Source: an uncultured Woeseiaceae bacterium
GTDB taxonomy: Bacteria; Pseudomonadota; Gammaproteobacteria; Steroidobacterales; Woeseiaceae
Reading direction: 5' to 3'
Length of the DNA stretch: 64,000 nucleotides
Assembly: GCA_947259985.1 (NCBI GenBank)
Contig: CAMYOJ010000051.1
Coordinates: 18,121 to 82,120, forward strand
The position numbers and the translations under genes are program-made. Shown piece by piece: positions 7,695 to 16,164 of this stretch (position 1 is the first letter of the stretch; each line of letters starts with the position of its first letter). The notes under the pieces are model-generated. The model was not told the DNA's origin and searched no databases. It saw only the letters and a program-made list of their open reading frames with translations.

Positions 7695-10600
7695 ATGCCT
7701 AAACAAATCCTGAAGATTATGCTCGCGAGCGCAACTGCCTCGCTGTTGTTCATCATCGGCACGGCCAGCGCGGACGATACCGACGTTTACATCAATCCCG
7801 GGGCCGGGTTACCGGCGGGCAGCGAGCCAATGGTGATGTTCTCTCTCGACTACCGTCCGAACCTTGGCTCGACCGCATGCAACGGCAACGAGTGCGACAC
7901 CCTGATCGCCGAGGGGTACATGGCGCCAACGGGGCCGTATACGTTCTTCGACGTACTGCGCGGTGCGTTGCGCAAGGTCTTCGACCCGCTCGAAGGCGTG
8001 CGCATTGGCCTGATGCTGAACCATGACAACAGGAACAACTGTGAAGGCTTTGGCCGAAGCGGTTGCAGTAATGGTGGTTACATTGCGATGGGCTTCGATA
8101 CCTTCGACGCCACCGACAGCAACGGCGCCAAAGCACGTTTTCATGGCATCCTCGATTCCATGCCGACGCCCGCGGGCAATATGAGTCACTCCTACCAGGG
8201 CAAGGAACTGTTCTTCGAGTTCTTTCGCTACCTGACGGGCCAGGGCGTCTACAACGCTCACAACGGCTTTACCGATTACAGCACCAGCAATACCAACAAC
8301 CTGGACGTCGACCACCCGGCCATAGCCTGGGATCCGCTTATCGAGGTCGGTCCTCCGCACAGGCGCGACTACGTCAGCCCCATGGACGCGGCCGGGGCTT
8401 GCTCGAAGCTCTATACGGTCAACATGATGTTCCAGGTTTCCAACCAGGAAGACGATTCTGACGACGCGATCGAAGAGGCCGTAGCTTCAGGCGGCCTTGG
8501 CTCTGAACAACGCGAGTTCCCGGACGTTATCCAGTACCTCAATGACGCCGATCTCGCCAACGGCACCTACGGCACGGTCACTGATCTCGACGACACGCAG
8601 AATGTCGTGTCGTACTTCATTGTCGACGAAACGAAGATCAATACGACGACCAAGGGCTACGCACGCGCCGGCGGTACCGGTCTGCCGCTGGCCCTCAGCG
8701 AGAACCCCGACATACTCGTCGCTACCCTGCAGGAAATCTTCAAGCAAATCCTGAGTGTCAGCACGACGTTTGTTGCGGCGTCGGTGCCGGTCAACGTATT
8801 CAACCGCGCCGAGATTACCGACAATGTTTACATCGCCCTGTTCCAGGTGGACGAACAAGCCAAACCCTACTGGGTCGGCAACGTGAAAAAACTCAGGCTG
8901 GCCGGCGCCAACGACTCGACGTCCACCGGAGCACTCGTCGATGCCAACGACGTGCCTGCGATCGCTGCCGATGGACGCATTCGATTCGATGCATTAACAG
9001 ACTGGACGATTCCGGGCATGTTGCCGCCGCCCGACCTCGATGCAGGAGAAGTCGATGGCCGTGACGGCCGCGTGGTCAGTCGCGGTGGCGCCGGTCAACG
9101 TGTGCCCGGGTTCCTCGTGGGTAGCCCGCAGGAAGCAAACAGCCTGGGTGGCCGGACAATCTACTACGATCGCACGCCAACATCGCTTTCCGCACTCAAC
9201 GTCGACATGGTGACTGCAGCGGAACTGCAGGCCGACCTCAACGCCGCCACCAACGTCGAGGCGCAGGAACTGATAGCGTACATGCGTGGCCTCGACGTGG
9301 ACGATCTCGATGGCGACACGGAAACCAACGAGGCGCGCGACTGGATATTCGGCGACGCGCTGCACTCACGACCGCTGCCCCTCAACTACGGAGCGGTAAG
9401 CCCGTATTCCGAACCCGATAACCCGGCAATATACCTCGCGGTCGCTACCAACGATGGCCTGTTGCGCATGATTCGCAATACCACGGGCGGCGGCACCCAG
9501 AGCGGCCAGGAAGTCTGGGCATTCGCACCGCGCGCCGCCATGGATAAGCAGCCGATCCTGCGTGCCAATGGCGTCGGCACGAAGCACCCTTACACGATCG
9601 ACGGGGCACCCGTCGCGTTCATGCTCGACGTGAACCGGGACGGCTCGATTATTTCGAGTGATGGCGATCGCGTATTTCTTTACGTCGGCATGCGTCGTGG
9701 TGGCAAGAACTACTACGCGTTCGACATTACGGATCCCGAGAACCCTGATCTCATGTGGACGATCTCCAAGGGCGGCGATTTCGCCGAACTGGGTTTTACG
9801 TTTTCTAATCCTCGTGTCGGGCTGGTCGACACGGCCAGCGGACCAAGGCCTGCCGTAATGTTCGCCGGCGGTTATGACACCAACAAGGACGCACGCGGCG
9901 CCGTCGGCACCGACGATTCGGAAGGCAATGCCATTTACGTCGTCGACGCGGAAACGGGCGCGCTGATCTGGAAGGCCACGGGTGGTGGCGGCAGCGGTAG
10001 CGCGACCGTATTCAAGCATGCTGCGCTCGTCGACAGCATACCGTCAACCCTGTCCGTCGCCGACACAGACGGTGACGGCTTCACGGACAGGATCCTCGCT
10101 GGCGATACGGGCGGCAATATCTGGCGGGCCGACATTCAGGGCGACGACACGTCCAACTGGGAGCTGACGCTCCTGGCGTCCGTGGGGAGGCACGCTCCTG
10201 GCGCGTCAGGAGTTGCAACGGACCGGCGCTTTTTCCATCGTCCGGACCTCGTGCCGAGCAAAGACAGCGACGGCTTGTTCGACGGTGTCGTGATTGGTAC
10301 CGGCAACCGGGCGGATCCCCTGGACAAGGGCGGGGTTGCCGAGAATTTCACCTACATGATCAAGGACCGGCACACGGCCGCGGGCAGCGGAGTCGATACG
10401 GGTCTCGATCACGATGATTTCGGCGACGTAACGAGCAACTGTATCCAGACGAGCGGCTGTTCCATCGATCTGGCGGACGGCTGGCGTCTCGGCATGACCG
10501 AGCCCGGAGAGAAGGTACTTGCGACGCCGTTGACGATCACCGGAAAGGTGTTTTTCACTTCATACCTGCCGCAGTCAGGTACGGGAGCGACGGCCTGTTC

Positions 10601-10874
10601 ACCCTCCGAAGGCGCTGGCCGACTGTATGCCGTGGCACTCCAGGACGCGACGGCCGTCATCAACTACAACTCGAGTGACGATCTTCCGGGCAACCCGGAC
10701 GAACCTAACAGCGACTCCGATCGCAGTGTCGAACTGCAATCGCTGGGCATACCGGCAGAGGTCGTCTCGGTGCCTCCCAACAAGATCCTGCGCCCCGACC
10801 TGCAGATCGACAATATTGACGCAACCACTCGCTGGCGGACCTTCTGGTACCTCCAGGAAGACGCGGACCTTTGA
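7695..10874 (+). CDS. pilY1: Pilus tip adhesin/regulator PilY1 (PilC-type beta-propeller)
   Basis: 1059 residues with a signal peptide (cut near ASA-DD, residue ~27). The N-terminal ~400 residues include a von Willebrand A-like beginning (SEPMVMFSLDYRPN), but the usual DxSxS metal motif is not visible, so it may be degenerate. The C-terminal half (~550-1000) is the PilY1/PilC beta-propeller: DWIFGDALHSRPLPLNYG, AVATNDGLLRMI, YVGMRRGGKNYYAFDI. A calcium-binding loop lies near residues 727-742 (DTNKDARGAVGTDDSEGNA), with a second acidic loop DTDGDGFTDR further on. PilY1 sits at the pilus tip and controls retraction and surface sensing. It is the penultimate gene of the operon. Confidence 0.93.
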   Translation: MPKQILKIMLASATASLLFIIGTASADDTDVYINPGAGLPAGSEPMVMFSLDYRPNLGSTACNGNECDTLIAEGYMAPTGPYTFFDVLRGALRKVFDPLEGVRIGLMLNHDNRNNCEGFGRSGCSNGGYIAMGFDTFDATDSNGAKARFHGILDSMPTPAGNMSHSYQGKELFFEFFRYLTGQGVYNAHNGFTDYSTSNTNNLDVDHPAIAWDPLIEVGPPHRRDYVSPMDAAGACSKLYTVNMMFQVSNQEDDSDDAIEEAVASGGLGSEQREFPDVIQYLNDADLANGTYGTVTDLDDTQNVVSYFIVDETKINTTTKGYARAGGTGLPLALSENPDILVATLQEIFKQILSVSTTFVAASVPVNVFNRAEITDNVYIALFQVDEQAKPYWVGNVKKLRLAGANDSTSTGALVDANDVPAIAADGRIRFDALTDWTIPGMLPPPDLDAGEVDGRDGRVVSRGGAGQRVPGFLVGSPQEANSLGGRTIYYDRTPTSLSALNVDMVTAAELQADLNAATNVEAQELIAYMRGLDVDDLDGDTETNEARDWIFGDALHSRPLPLNYGAVSPYSEPDNPAIYLAVATNDGLLRMIRNTTGGGTQSGQEVWAFAPRAAMDKQPILRANGVGTKHPYTIDGAPVAFMLDVNRDGSIISSDGDRVFLYVGMRRGGKNYYAFDITDPENPDLMWTISKGGDFAELGFTFSNPRVGLVDTASGPRPAVMFAGGYDTNKDARGAVGTDDSEGNAIYVVDAETGALIWKATGGGGSGSATVFKHAALVDSIPSTLSVADTDGDGFTDRILAGDTGGNIWRADIQGDDTSNWELTLLASVGRHAPGASGVATDRRFFHRPDLVPSKDSDGLFDGVVIGTGNRADPLDKGGVAENFTYMIKDRHTAAGSGVDTGLDHDDFGDVTSNCIQTSGCSIDLADGWRLGMTEPGEKVLATPLTITGKVFFTSYLPQSGTGATACSPSEGAGRLYAVALQDATAVINYNSSDDLPGNPDEPNSDSDRSVELQSLGIPAEVVSVPPNKILRPDLQIDNIDATTRWRTFWYLQEDADL

Positions 10875-10885
10875 CGAGGCTATTC

Positions 10886-11326
10886 ATGACTACGAAAAAA
10901 CAGACAGGGATTACGCTCGTCGAACTCATGATCGTCGTCGCGATTCTCGCCATTATTGCGGGCTTTGCCTACCCGTCGTACATGCGCTACGTAGTGAACT
11001 CGAAGCGCACGGCTGCGACTTCCGCATTGCTGCAGATCGCTGACCGGCAGCAGCAGTTCTTCATGGACAACAAGACTTACGCAAACGACCTGACGAACCT
11101 GGGTTTCGCAGCCAATCCGTGGGTAATAGCCGATGACGGCACTGCATCGACCACCGGCAGCTCGGAGAGTGTGTACTCGATATCGCTGTCCAATGTCGCT
11201 GCGACGACCTATACGATCACGGCAGCGCCGCTGCACGGCCAGTTGCGTGACACTACATGCGGCAGCGTTACTCTCGATCAGGCCGGAACGCGTGGCGCCA
11301 GCACCGGCAGTGGCGACTGCTGGTAA
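10886..11326 (+). CDS. pilE: Minor pilin PilE (GIT-type prepilin)
   Basis: 146 residues from ATG 10886, chosen because GAGG lies about 7 bases upstream; a TTG at 10871 overlapping the pilY1 stop is the longer alternative. Signature TTKKQTGITLVELMIVVAIL: the residue after the cleaved Gly is Ile rather than the usual Phe or Met, which is uncommon. The body has IADRQQQFFMDNKTYANDLTNLGF and a C-terminal disulfide pair (TCGSVTLDQAGTR...GDCW), typical of PilE minor pilins. Last gene of the pilin operon; its stop is 3 bases from the stop of the convergent protease gene, and I see no hairpin terminator between them. Confidence 0.9.
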   Translation: MTTKKQTGITLVELMIVVAILAIIAGFAYPSYMRYVVNSKRTAATSALLQIADRQQQFFMDNKTYANDLTNLGFAANPWVIADDGTASTTGSSESVYSISLSNVAATTYTITAAPLHGQLRDTTCGSVTLDQAGTRGASTGSGDCW

Positions 11327-11329
11327 ACG

Positions 11330-14056
11330 CTAGCGCAGCTTGTTGCCGAACGCGTCCCAGACTTCGACCTCGCCGTAATCGAGGGCGCGAACGCTGTCCT
11401 CGATTTTCTCGAGGTCGCCTACGACAACCCAGCTGATCTTCGCGGGATCGATCATTGCGCTGGCCCTGGCATCGACGCCATCTACGGTCACGGCCTCGAC
11501 CCTGTCGGCAGCCGACTGCGCGTAGTCGAACGGCAGTCCGTAACTGTCGGACGTGATGATGCTGCCAAGGAACCCGCGATTGGTTGAAAACGATCCCGGC
11601 AGTGAACGTACCCGGTTGAGCTTCATGCGCTCGACCTCCTCCTGGGTGGCCGGGCGCGAAGATACGAACTCTTCGAATTCGCGAAATATTTCGCGCATGC
11701 TGTCAGCCGTCTTGTCCGTCTGCACCTGCCCGGCTGCCTGCAGTGCCATGTCGCCGCTCGTGTTGAGGTCGATGCCCGACCGGTAGCCGTACGACCAGCC
11801 CTTATCCTCGCGCAGATTCATGTTGAGCCGCGATTCGAAGTTGCCACCGAGGACTGTGTTCATGATAGAGATCTCGGTCCAGGTGCTGGCGTCATAGGGA
11901 GCGACGGCGTGTCCGGCTACGATCGTGCTGGAAGCGGCACCCGGGTAGTCAACCAGGATCACCCGACGACGCGGCTCCTGTGCTTCACCGACAGGCTGCA
12001 GCGCCGAATCGGCTGTTGCATTCCATCGGCCGAACGCCCTGTTGACGGCAGTTTTTGCCTCGTCGAGTCCGATATCGCCAATCATGTACACGGTCATGTT
12101 GTCGGGCGTGATTTCATTCTTGTGAAAATCCTGCAACCTGGTGCTGTCGACCTGCTGCAGCAATTCGGGCGTCCACACGGCGCCCATGGGCGTGTCGGGC
12201 CCGTAAATCACGCGATCGAACAGGCTGCGCGCGGCACCCGCGGGAGCATTCTCGAGATTGCTCAGGTAGGCCGCGATTCGCGCTTTCAGTTTGCCGAGCT
12301 CTTCGTCCGGGAACGTCGGGTTGCGCAGCATTTCGGCAGCCAACTCGAGCGACGGCTCGAGATAAGCATGCAATATGCGATAGCCAAAAGAGCTGCGCTC
12401 GACGCCATCCTGGAAGGCGCCTCGCATGGCGATCTCGTCACGTGCCGCGGCCAGTTCATTTGCATCGTACTTCCTGGTGCCCTTGTCCATGAGGCCGAAA
12501 ACGAAGGCGGCAAGCCCGGGCGCGTCGGCGGGGGCCGCCATGCTGCCGGTGTCGATCTGGATCGATACGTCGACGAGCGGCACGCTGCCACGCGTCGCGA
12601 CCACGACCGTCATGCCATTGTCCAGTGTGGCAGTCTCGATCTCGGGAAAGTTGATGCGCGATTTCGTCGACACCGGGGGAATCGTCGAGCGGTCGACGCC
12701 AGCATCCACGCTCTTGTAATCCGGGAACGGATCAACGGTCAGCTGGTAGTGGCCGCGCGTGAGCCAGCGCCCGGCGACCTGCCTGATTTCTTCGGCAGTG
12801 GCGGCGTTGAGCCATGCGAGTTCCGTGTTGATGAACAAGGGGTCGTCGGAGTACAGGAATCCTTCGGCGAGCAGGCGACCGATCGATGCGCCCGTTTCGA
12901 GTGCTCCGAGCATTATCATGTTGATGCGCAACTTGGCGTTTTCGACGATCTGGCTGTCCGGGCCGCTTTGCAGGTATTCGTCGATCGTGTCGTCGACGAC
13001 CGCCAGGACTTCGTCAGGCGACACGTTGGGGCGCAGGTCGATCGTCAGCGAGTACTCGCCGCTCAGCAAGCGGCCGTAGGCGCTTCCAGTGACACGCGTT
13101 GCAAGCTGCAACTCATCGACGAGCTTCCTTTGCAGCGGCGAGTTCTTGTTGCCCGCCAGCGAATCGTTGACGAGGTACATGAGCGACGTGTCCTTGTCGT
13201 TGAGCCCGGGCAACGCCCAGACGCGTGTAATCCGCGTCTGGCCCACCCGGTCGTACATGACTTCCTCGCGGTTCTCGGCGAGCTCCGGCACCCACTTTTG
13301 CGGATACGACAGCGGTTCGCCCGCAGGCGCCCCGCTGAAATAGTGCTGCACCTTGCTCTTCGCGTCTTCGAGGCTGACATCGCCGGCCAGGACCAGCACG
13401 ACGTTCGACGCGCCGTAGTAGGTGTTGAACCACTCGTGCACGTCCTCGAGAGACGCCGCATCGAGATCCTCCATCGAGCCGATAATCGAGTGCCGGTAGG
13501 GGTGATCCGGTGGGTACAGGCCCGCACGGATCTTGTCGCCCATTTGCGCGTACGGGCGCGTCTCGCGTTGCCGCTTTTCGTTCTGCACGACGCCACGCTG
13601 TTCGTCGAGCGCGTCCTGGGATACGGCGCCCAGCAAATGCGCCATGCGATCGCTTTCCATCCACAGCGCCATGTCGAGCGCTCCGCTGGGAACGGTCGCG
13701 TAGTAGTTGGTGCGGTCTTCCGAAGTCGTGCCATTCATGCCGGTCGCCCCGGCATCGGAAAACGGCGAGAAGTACTCGCCTTCGCGATTTTCGGTGCCCT
13801 GGAACATCAGGTGTTCGAACAGATGCGCGAAACCCGTCTTGCCTGCAGGCTCATCTTTCGAGCCCACTGCATACCACATGCCCACGAATACCGTGGGCGT
13901 CGAGTGATCGGAATGCACGAGGACGGTCAGGCCGTTGTCGAGCGTGAACATCTCGTAGGGGATATCGACTTGCGTTGCAATTGCATCCGTAGCCTTCGCG
14001 CCCGGAACGAACGCAAAGAGGAGCATCAACGCAAGCAATGGCTTGCGACTGGTCAC
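11330..14056 (-). CDS. M16 family zinc peptidase (pitrilysin/insulinase type), two-domain
   Basis: 908 residues starting at GTG 14056 with GAGGG upstream. N-terminal signal peptide (LLALMLLFAFVPGAKA), so periplasmic. The inverted zinc motif HxxEH is present as HLFEH (residues ~84-88) with the downstream Glu in VVQNEKRQRE. The second M16 half (~480-908) has lost the motif: the corresponding place reads GLAAFVFGLMDKGT, as expected for the inactive half that closes the chamber. Family members cleave peptides and small proteins. It stands alone, downstream of the arsR-DUF302 pair by 27 bases, but the pair has a different likely role. Confidence 0.92.
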   Translation of the reverse strand: MTSRKPLLALMLLFAFVPGAKATDAIATQVDIPYEMFTLDNGLTVLVHSDHSTPTVFVGMWYAVGSKDEPAGKTGFAHLFEHLMFQGTENREGEYFSPFSDAGATGMNGTTSEDRTNYYATVPSGALDMALWMESDRMAHLLGAVSQDALDEQRGVVQNEKRQRETRPYAQMGDKIRAGLYPPDHPYRHSIIGSMEDLDAASLEDVHEWFNTYYGASNVVLVLAGDVSLEDAKSKVQHYFSGAPAGEPLSYPQKWVPELAENREEVMYDRVGQTRITRVWALPGLNDKDTSLMYLVNDSLAGNKNSPLQRKLVDELQLATRVTGSAYGRLLSGEYSLTIDLRPNVSPDEVLAVVDDTIDEYLQSGPDSQIVENAKLRINMIMLGALETGASIGRLLAEGFLYSDDPLFINTELAWLNAATAEEIRQVAGRWLTRGHYQLTVDPFPDYKSVDAGVDRSTIPPVSTKSRINFPEIETATLDNGMTVVVATRGSVPLVDVSIQIDTGSMAAPADAPGLAAFVFGLMDKGTRKYDANELAAARDEIAMRGAFQDGVERSSFGYRILHAYLEPSLELAAEMLRNPTFPDEELGKLKARIAAYLSNLENAPAGAARSLFDRVIYGPDTPMGAVWTPELLQQVDSTRLQDFHKNEITPDNMTVYMIGDIGLDEAKTAVNRAFGRWNATADSALQPVGEAQEPRRRVILVDYPGAASSTIVAGHAVAPYDASTWTEISIMNTVLGGNFESRLNMNLREDKGWSYGYRSGIDLNTSGDMALQAAGQVQTDKTADSMREIFREFEEFVSSRPATQEEVERMKLNRVRSLPGSFSTNRGFLGSIITSDSYGLPFDYAQSAADRVEAVTVDGVDARASAMIDPAKISWVVVGDLEKIEDSVRALDYGEVEVWDAFGNKLR

Positions 14057-14083
14057 GGGGAGGCCCTCGTTGTCTGTGTTGTC

Positions 14084-14437
14084 TTACAGTGCGGCAAGCA
14101 CTACACCCGGGTCATTGACGAGCGAGAAAACGCTTTGCGGGTCCATGAAGTCGATATGCACGGCGCCCTCTTTGTCCTCGCGAACGACAACATTGCAGGG
14201 CATCAGCAAGCCGATGTCTTCGACGGCCGAAATCGCCTGGAAAGCATGCGCAGGACTGCAGGCACCGAGTATCCGGTAGCGCGGCATGTCCTTATCGAGC
14301 TTCTCCTTCATCTTCGCCGCAACGTCAATATCCGACAGTACTCCGAAACCTTCCTTCTGGAGTTCTGCCGTTACCGTTTCGATCGCGTCGTCGAAAGACA
14401 GTTCAACCGTTTTTCCGAATCCGAAGTCCGAGCTCAT
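14084..14437 (-). CDS. DUF302 domain protein
   Basis: 117 residues. The fold signature of DUF302 is visible: FDDAIETVTAELQKEGFGVLSDIDV, then YRILGACSPAHAFQAI and LLMPCNVVVRED. Two Cys (in GACSP and MPCNV) sit where many DUF302 proteins have conserved Cys. DUF302 proteins are often encoded near sulfur-oxidation and thiol-regulated genes; no biochemical role is firmly known. Its ATG overlaps the end of the upstream ArsR gene (14434-14437), so the two are translationally coupled, and both face away from the sulfide:quinone oxidoreductase gene. Confidence 0.88.
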   Translation of the reverse strand: MSSDFGFGKTVELSFDDAIETVTAELQKEGFGVLSDIDVAAKMKEKLDKDMPRYRILGACSPAHAFQAISAVEDIGLLMPCNVVVREDKEGAVHIDFMDPQSVFSLVNDPGVVLAAL

Positions 14438-14814
14438 GATTTTGGTTCCTTTAGATCGCAGGCCGGCGTACCGCAGTAGATGTCGTGGAGGAGGTGAATC
14501 ACGCGGTCCGCCGGCCCATTGGTGAGTGAGTAAAAAATGGTTTGTGACTCGCGCCGGGTCGTAACGAGCCCCTGTTGGCGAAGTCGGGCAAGCTGTTGCG
14601 ACAGGGCGGACTGGCTCAACGGGATGATCTCGTTGAGATCGCTCACGGAGCGTTCACCCTCGGTGAGCATGCAGAGAATCATGAGGCGGCTCTCGTTGCC
14701 CAGCGCCTTCATGAGCCCCGCAGCATCCGCCGCATGCTCCTGCATATCACTGGCCGGATGCTCGCTAACCTCCTGATGATCATCGATTTTCTGGTGCGCA
14801 TTCATAGCGGTCAC
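14434..14814 (-). CDS. ArsR-family regulator, BigR/SqrR/YgaV-like thiol sensor
   Basis: 126 residues. Winged-helix core from residue ~30: LMKALGNESRLMILCMLTEGERSVSDLNEIIPLSQSALSQQLARLRQQGLVTTRRESQTIFYSL, with the recognition helix SQSALSQQLARLR. No ArsR metal motif (ELCVCDL) is present. Instead one Cys lies in the first helix region (ILCML, residue ~48) and others near the C-terminus (IYCGTPACDL). This matches the two-Cys layout of SqrR/BigR, which sense persulfides through a disulfide or tetrasulfide and release DNA. Position divergent from an SQR gene, with AT-rich palindromes between, supports that reading. Sensing chemistry is inferred. Confidence 0.85.
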   Translation of the reverse strand: MTAMNAHQKIDDHQEVSEHPASDMQEHAADAAGLMKALGNESRLMILCMLTEGERSVSDLNEIIPLSQSALSQQLARLRQQGLVTTRRESQTIFYSLTNGPADRVIHLLHDIYCGTPACDLKEPKS

Positions 14815-14836
14815 CCAGTTCCGCCGCGGTTAACAC

Positions 14837-14893
14837 ACAATATAGTGGATTCTAATTTAGAAGTCTATAAATTAGACTTTGCTACTATATTGT
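14837..14893. promoter_or_regulatory. Nested palindromic operator between arsR-type gene and sqr
   Basis: Two perfect inverted repeats are nested in an AT-rich 57-base block. The outer arms are ACAATATAGT (14837-14846) and ACTATATTGT (14884-14893). The inner arms are TCTAATTTA (14851-14859) and TAAATTAGA (14868-14876). Both are centred near 14864. The inner element resembles the AT-rich TTAGA-type dyads bound by BigR-like repressors. Because it covers the whole divergent promoter region, one protein could control both directions. Confidence 0.6.
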
Positions 14894-14922
14894 AATATCG
14901 TGAGCGCAGCAGAAAAGGGGAG

Positions 14923-16164
14923 GTGCAAGAAGTTTACGAACTCAGGAAAGAGCTCGACCGGCAGCACGAGATCGTCCTCGTCGGCGACTCGGACCACTTC
15001 GAATTCACGCCGTCGAACCCGTGGGTGGCGGTTGGCTGGCGCAAGCCGAAGCAGATCAAGGTCGATCTCCCCGATACGATGAAGAAACACGGTATCGAGT
15101 TCCATGGACAAGGCGTCAAACGCCTGAATCCTGAAAGCAATCGCCTCGAACTCAACGACGAAACGACCGTCGAGTATGATTACCTCGTCATCGCTACCGG
15201 GCCGAAACTCGCGTTCGAGGAAGTGGAAGGACTCGGCCCTGATGGCGGCCACACGCAGTCTGTCTGCAAGACCGGGCACGCGGAATCATCCTTTACCGAC
15301 TTCGAAGCACTCGTCAAGAACCCGGGGCCCGTCGTCGTCGGTGCGGCGCCGATGGCCTCGTGCTTCGGACCCGCCTACGAATACATTTTCATCCTCGATA
15401 CGGAACTCAAGAAGCGAAAGATGCGCGACAAGGTGCCGATGCACTTCGTGACTCCTGAGCCCTACATCGGTCATCTCGGCCTCGACGGTGTCGGTGACAC
15501 CAAGAGTCTCATGGAATCCGAATTCCGCGACCGTCATATCCAGTGGACCACGAACGCGAAGATCACGAAGGTCGGCGATGGCACGATGGAGTTCACCGAG
15601 GTGGACGAAGACGGGAACGACAAGAAGCAACACGAGCTGCCGTTCAAGCATTCCATGATCCTGCCCGCTTTCAAGGGCGTCGATGCCGTCATGGACATCG
15701 AAGGCCTGACCAATCCGCGTGGCTTTATTCTCATTGACGACCACCAGCGTAATCCGACGTACAAGAATATCTACGCGGTCGGTGTCTGCGTCGCCATCCC
15801 GCCCGTCGGACCGACCCCCGTCGCAACGGGCGCTCCGAAGACGGGCTACATGATCGAGTCCATGGTAACGGCGACGACTCACAACATTGCCGCCGAACTC
15901 AGGGGTGGCGAGCCTGACGAGCGCGGCACGTGGAACGCGGTCTGCCTGGCTGACTTCGGCGATACGGGCGTTGCATTCGTCGCACTGCCACAGATACCAC
16001 CACGCAATACCAACTGGGCATCGCGTGGCAAGTGGGTACACCTCGCGAAAATCGCTTACGAGAAGTACTTCCTGCACAAGGTACGCACGGCGAAGACAGA
16101 GCCTTACTACGAAAAGACGATCATGAAGCTGATCGGCGTCGAACGTCTGAAAGAATCCCGCTAG
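14923..16164 (+). CDS. sqr: Sulfide:quinone oxidoreductase, type I-like, 5'-truncated
   Basis: 413 residues from GTG 14923 (an in-frame stop lies at 14893-14895). The protein matches flavoprotein SQRs such as that of Acidithiobacillus: HFEFTPSNPWVAVGWR, YDYLVIATGPKLAF, the three catalytic Cys in TQSVCKT, MASCFGPAYEY and TWNAVCLADFGD, and the quinone-side C-terminus KYFLHKVRTA...YYEK. It oxidises sulfide and reduces membrane quinone. What is missing is the first ~14 residues, the beta strand and GxGxxG loop that bind FAD; the frame opens directly at YELRKEL. A strong AAGGGGAGG sits at 14914-14922 with no start codon at proper distance, as if the true start had been deleted. Confidence 0.8.
   Translation: MQEVYELRKELDRQHEIVLVGDSDHFEFTPSNPWVAVGWRKPKQIKVDLPDTMKKHGIEFHGQGVKRLNPESNRLELNDETTVEYDYLVIATGPKLAFEEVEGLGPDGGHTQSVCKTGHAESSFTDFEALVKNPGPVVVGAAPMASCFGPAYEYIFILDTELKKRKMRDKVPMHFVTPEPYIGHLGLDGVGDTKSLMESEFRDRHIQWTTNAKITKVGDGTMEFTEVDEDGNDKKQHELPFKHSMILPAFKGVDAVMDIEGLTNPRGFILIDDHQRNPTYKNIYAVGVCVAIPPVGPTPVATGAPKTGYMIESMVTATTHNIAAELRGGEPDERGTWNAVCLADFGDTGVAFVALPQIPPRNTNWASRGKWVHLAKIAYEKYFLHKVRTAKTEPYYEKTIMKLIGVERLKESR

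Noticed and set aside
11909..14479. 856-residue plus-strand open frame
   Set aside because: It lies antisense to the M16 protease and the DUF302/arsR genes. Its composition (Arg, His, Gln, Asp) is that of a GC-rich shadow frame and has no domain.
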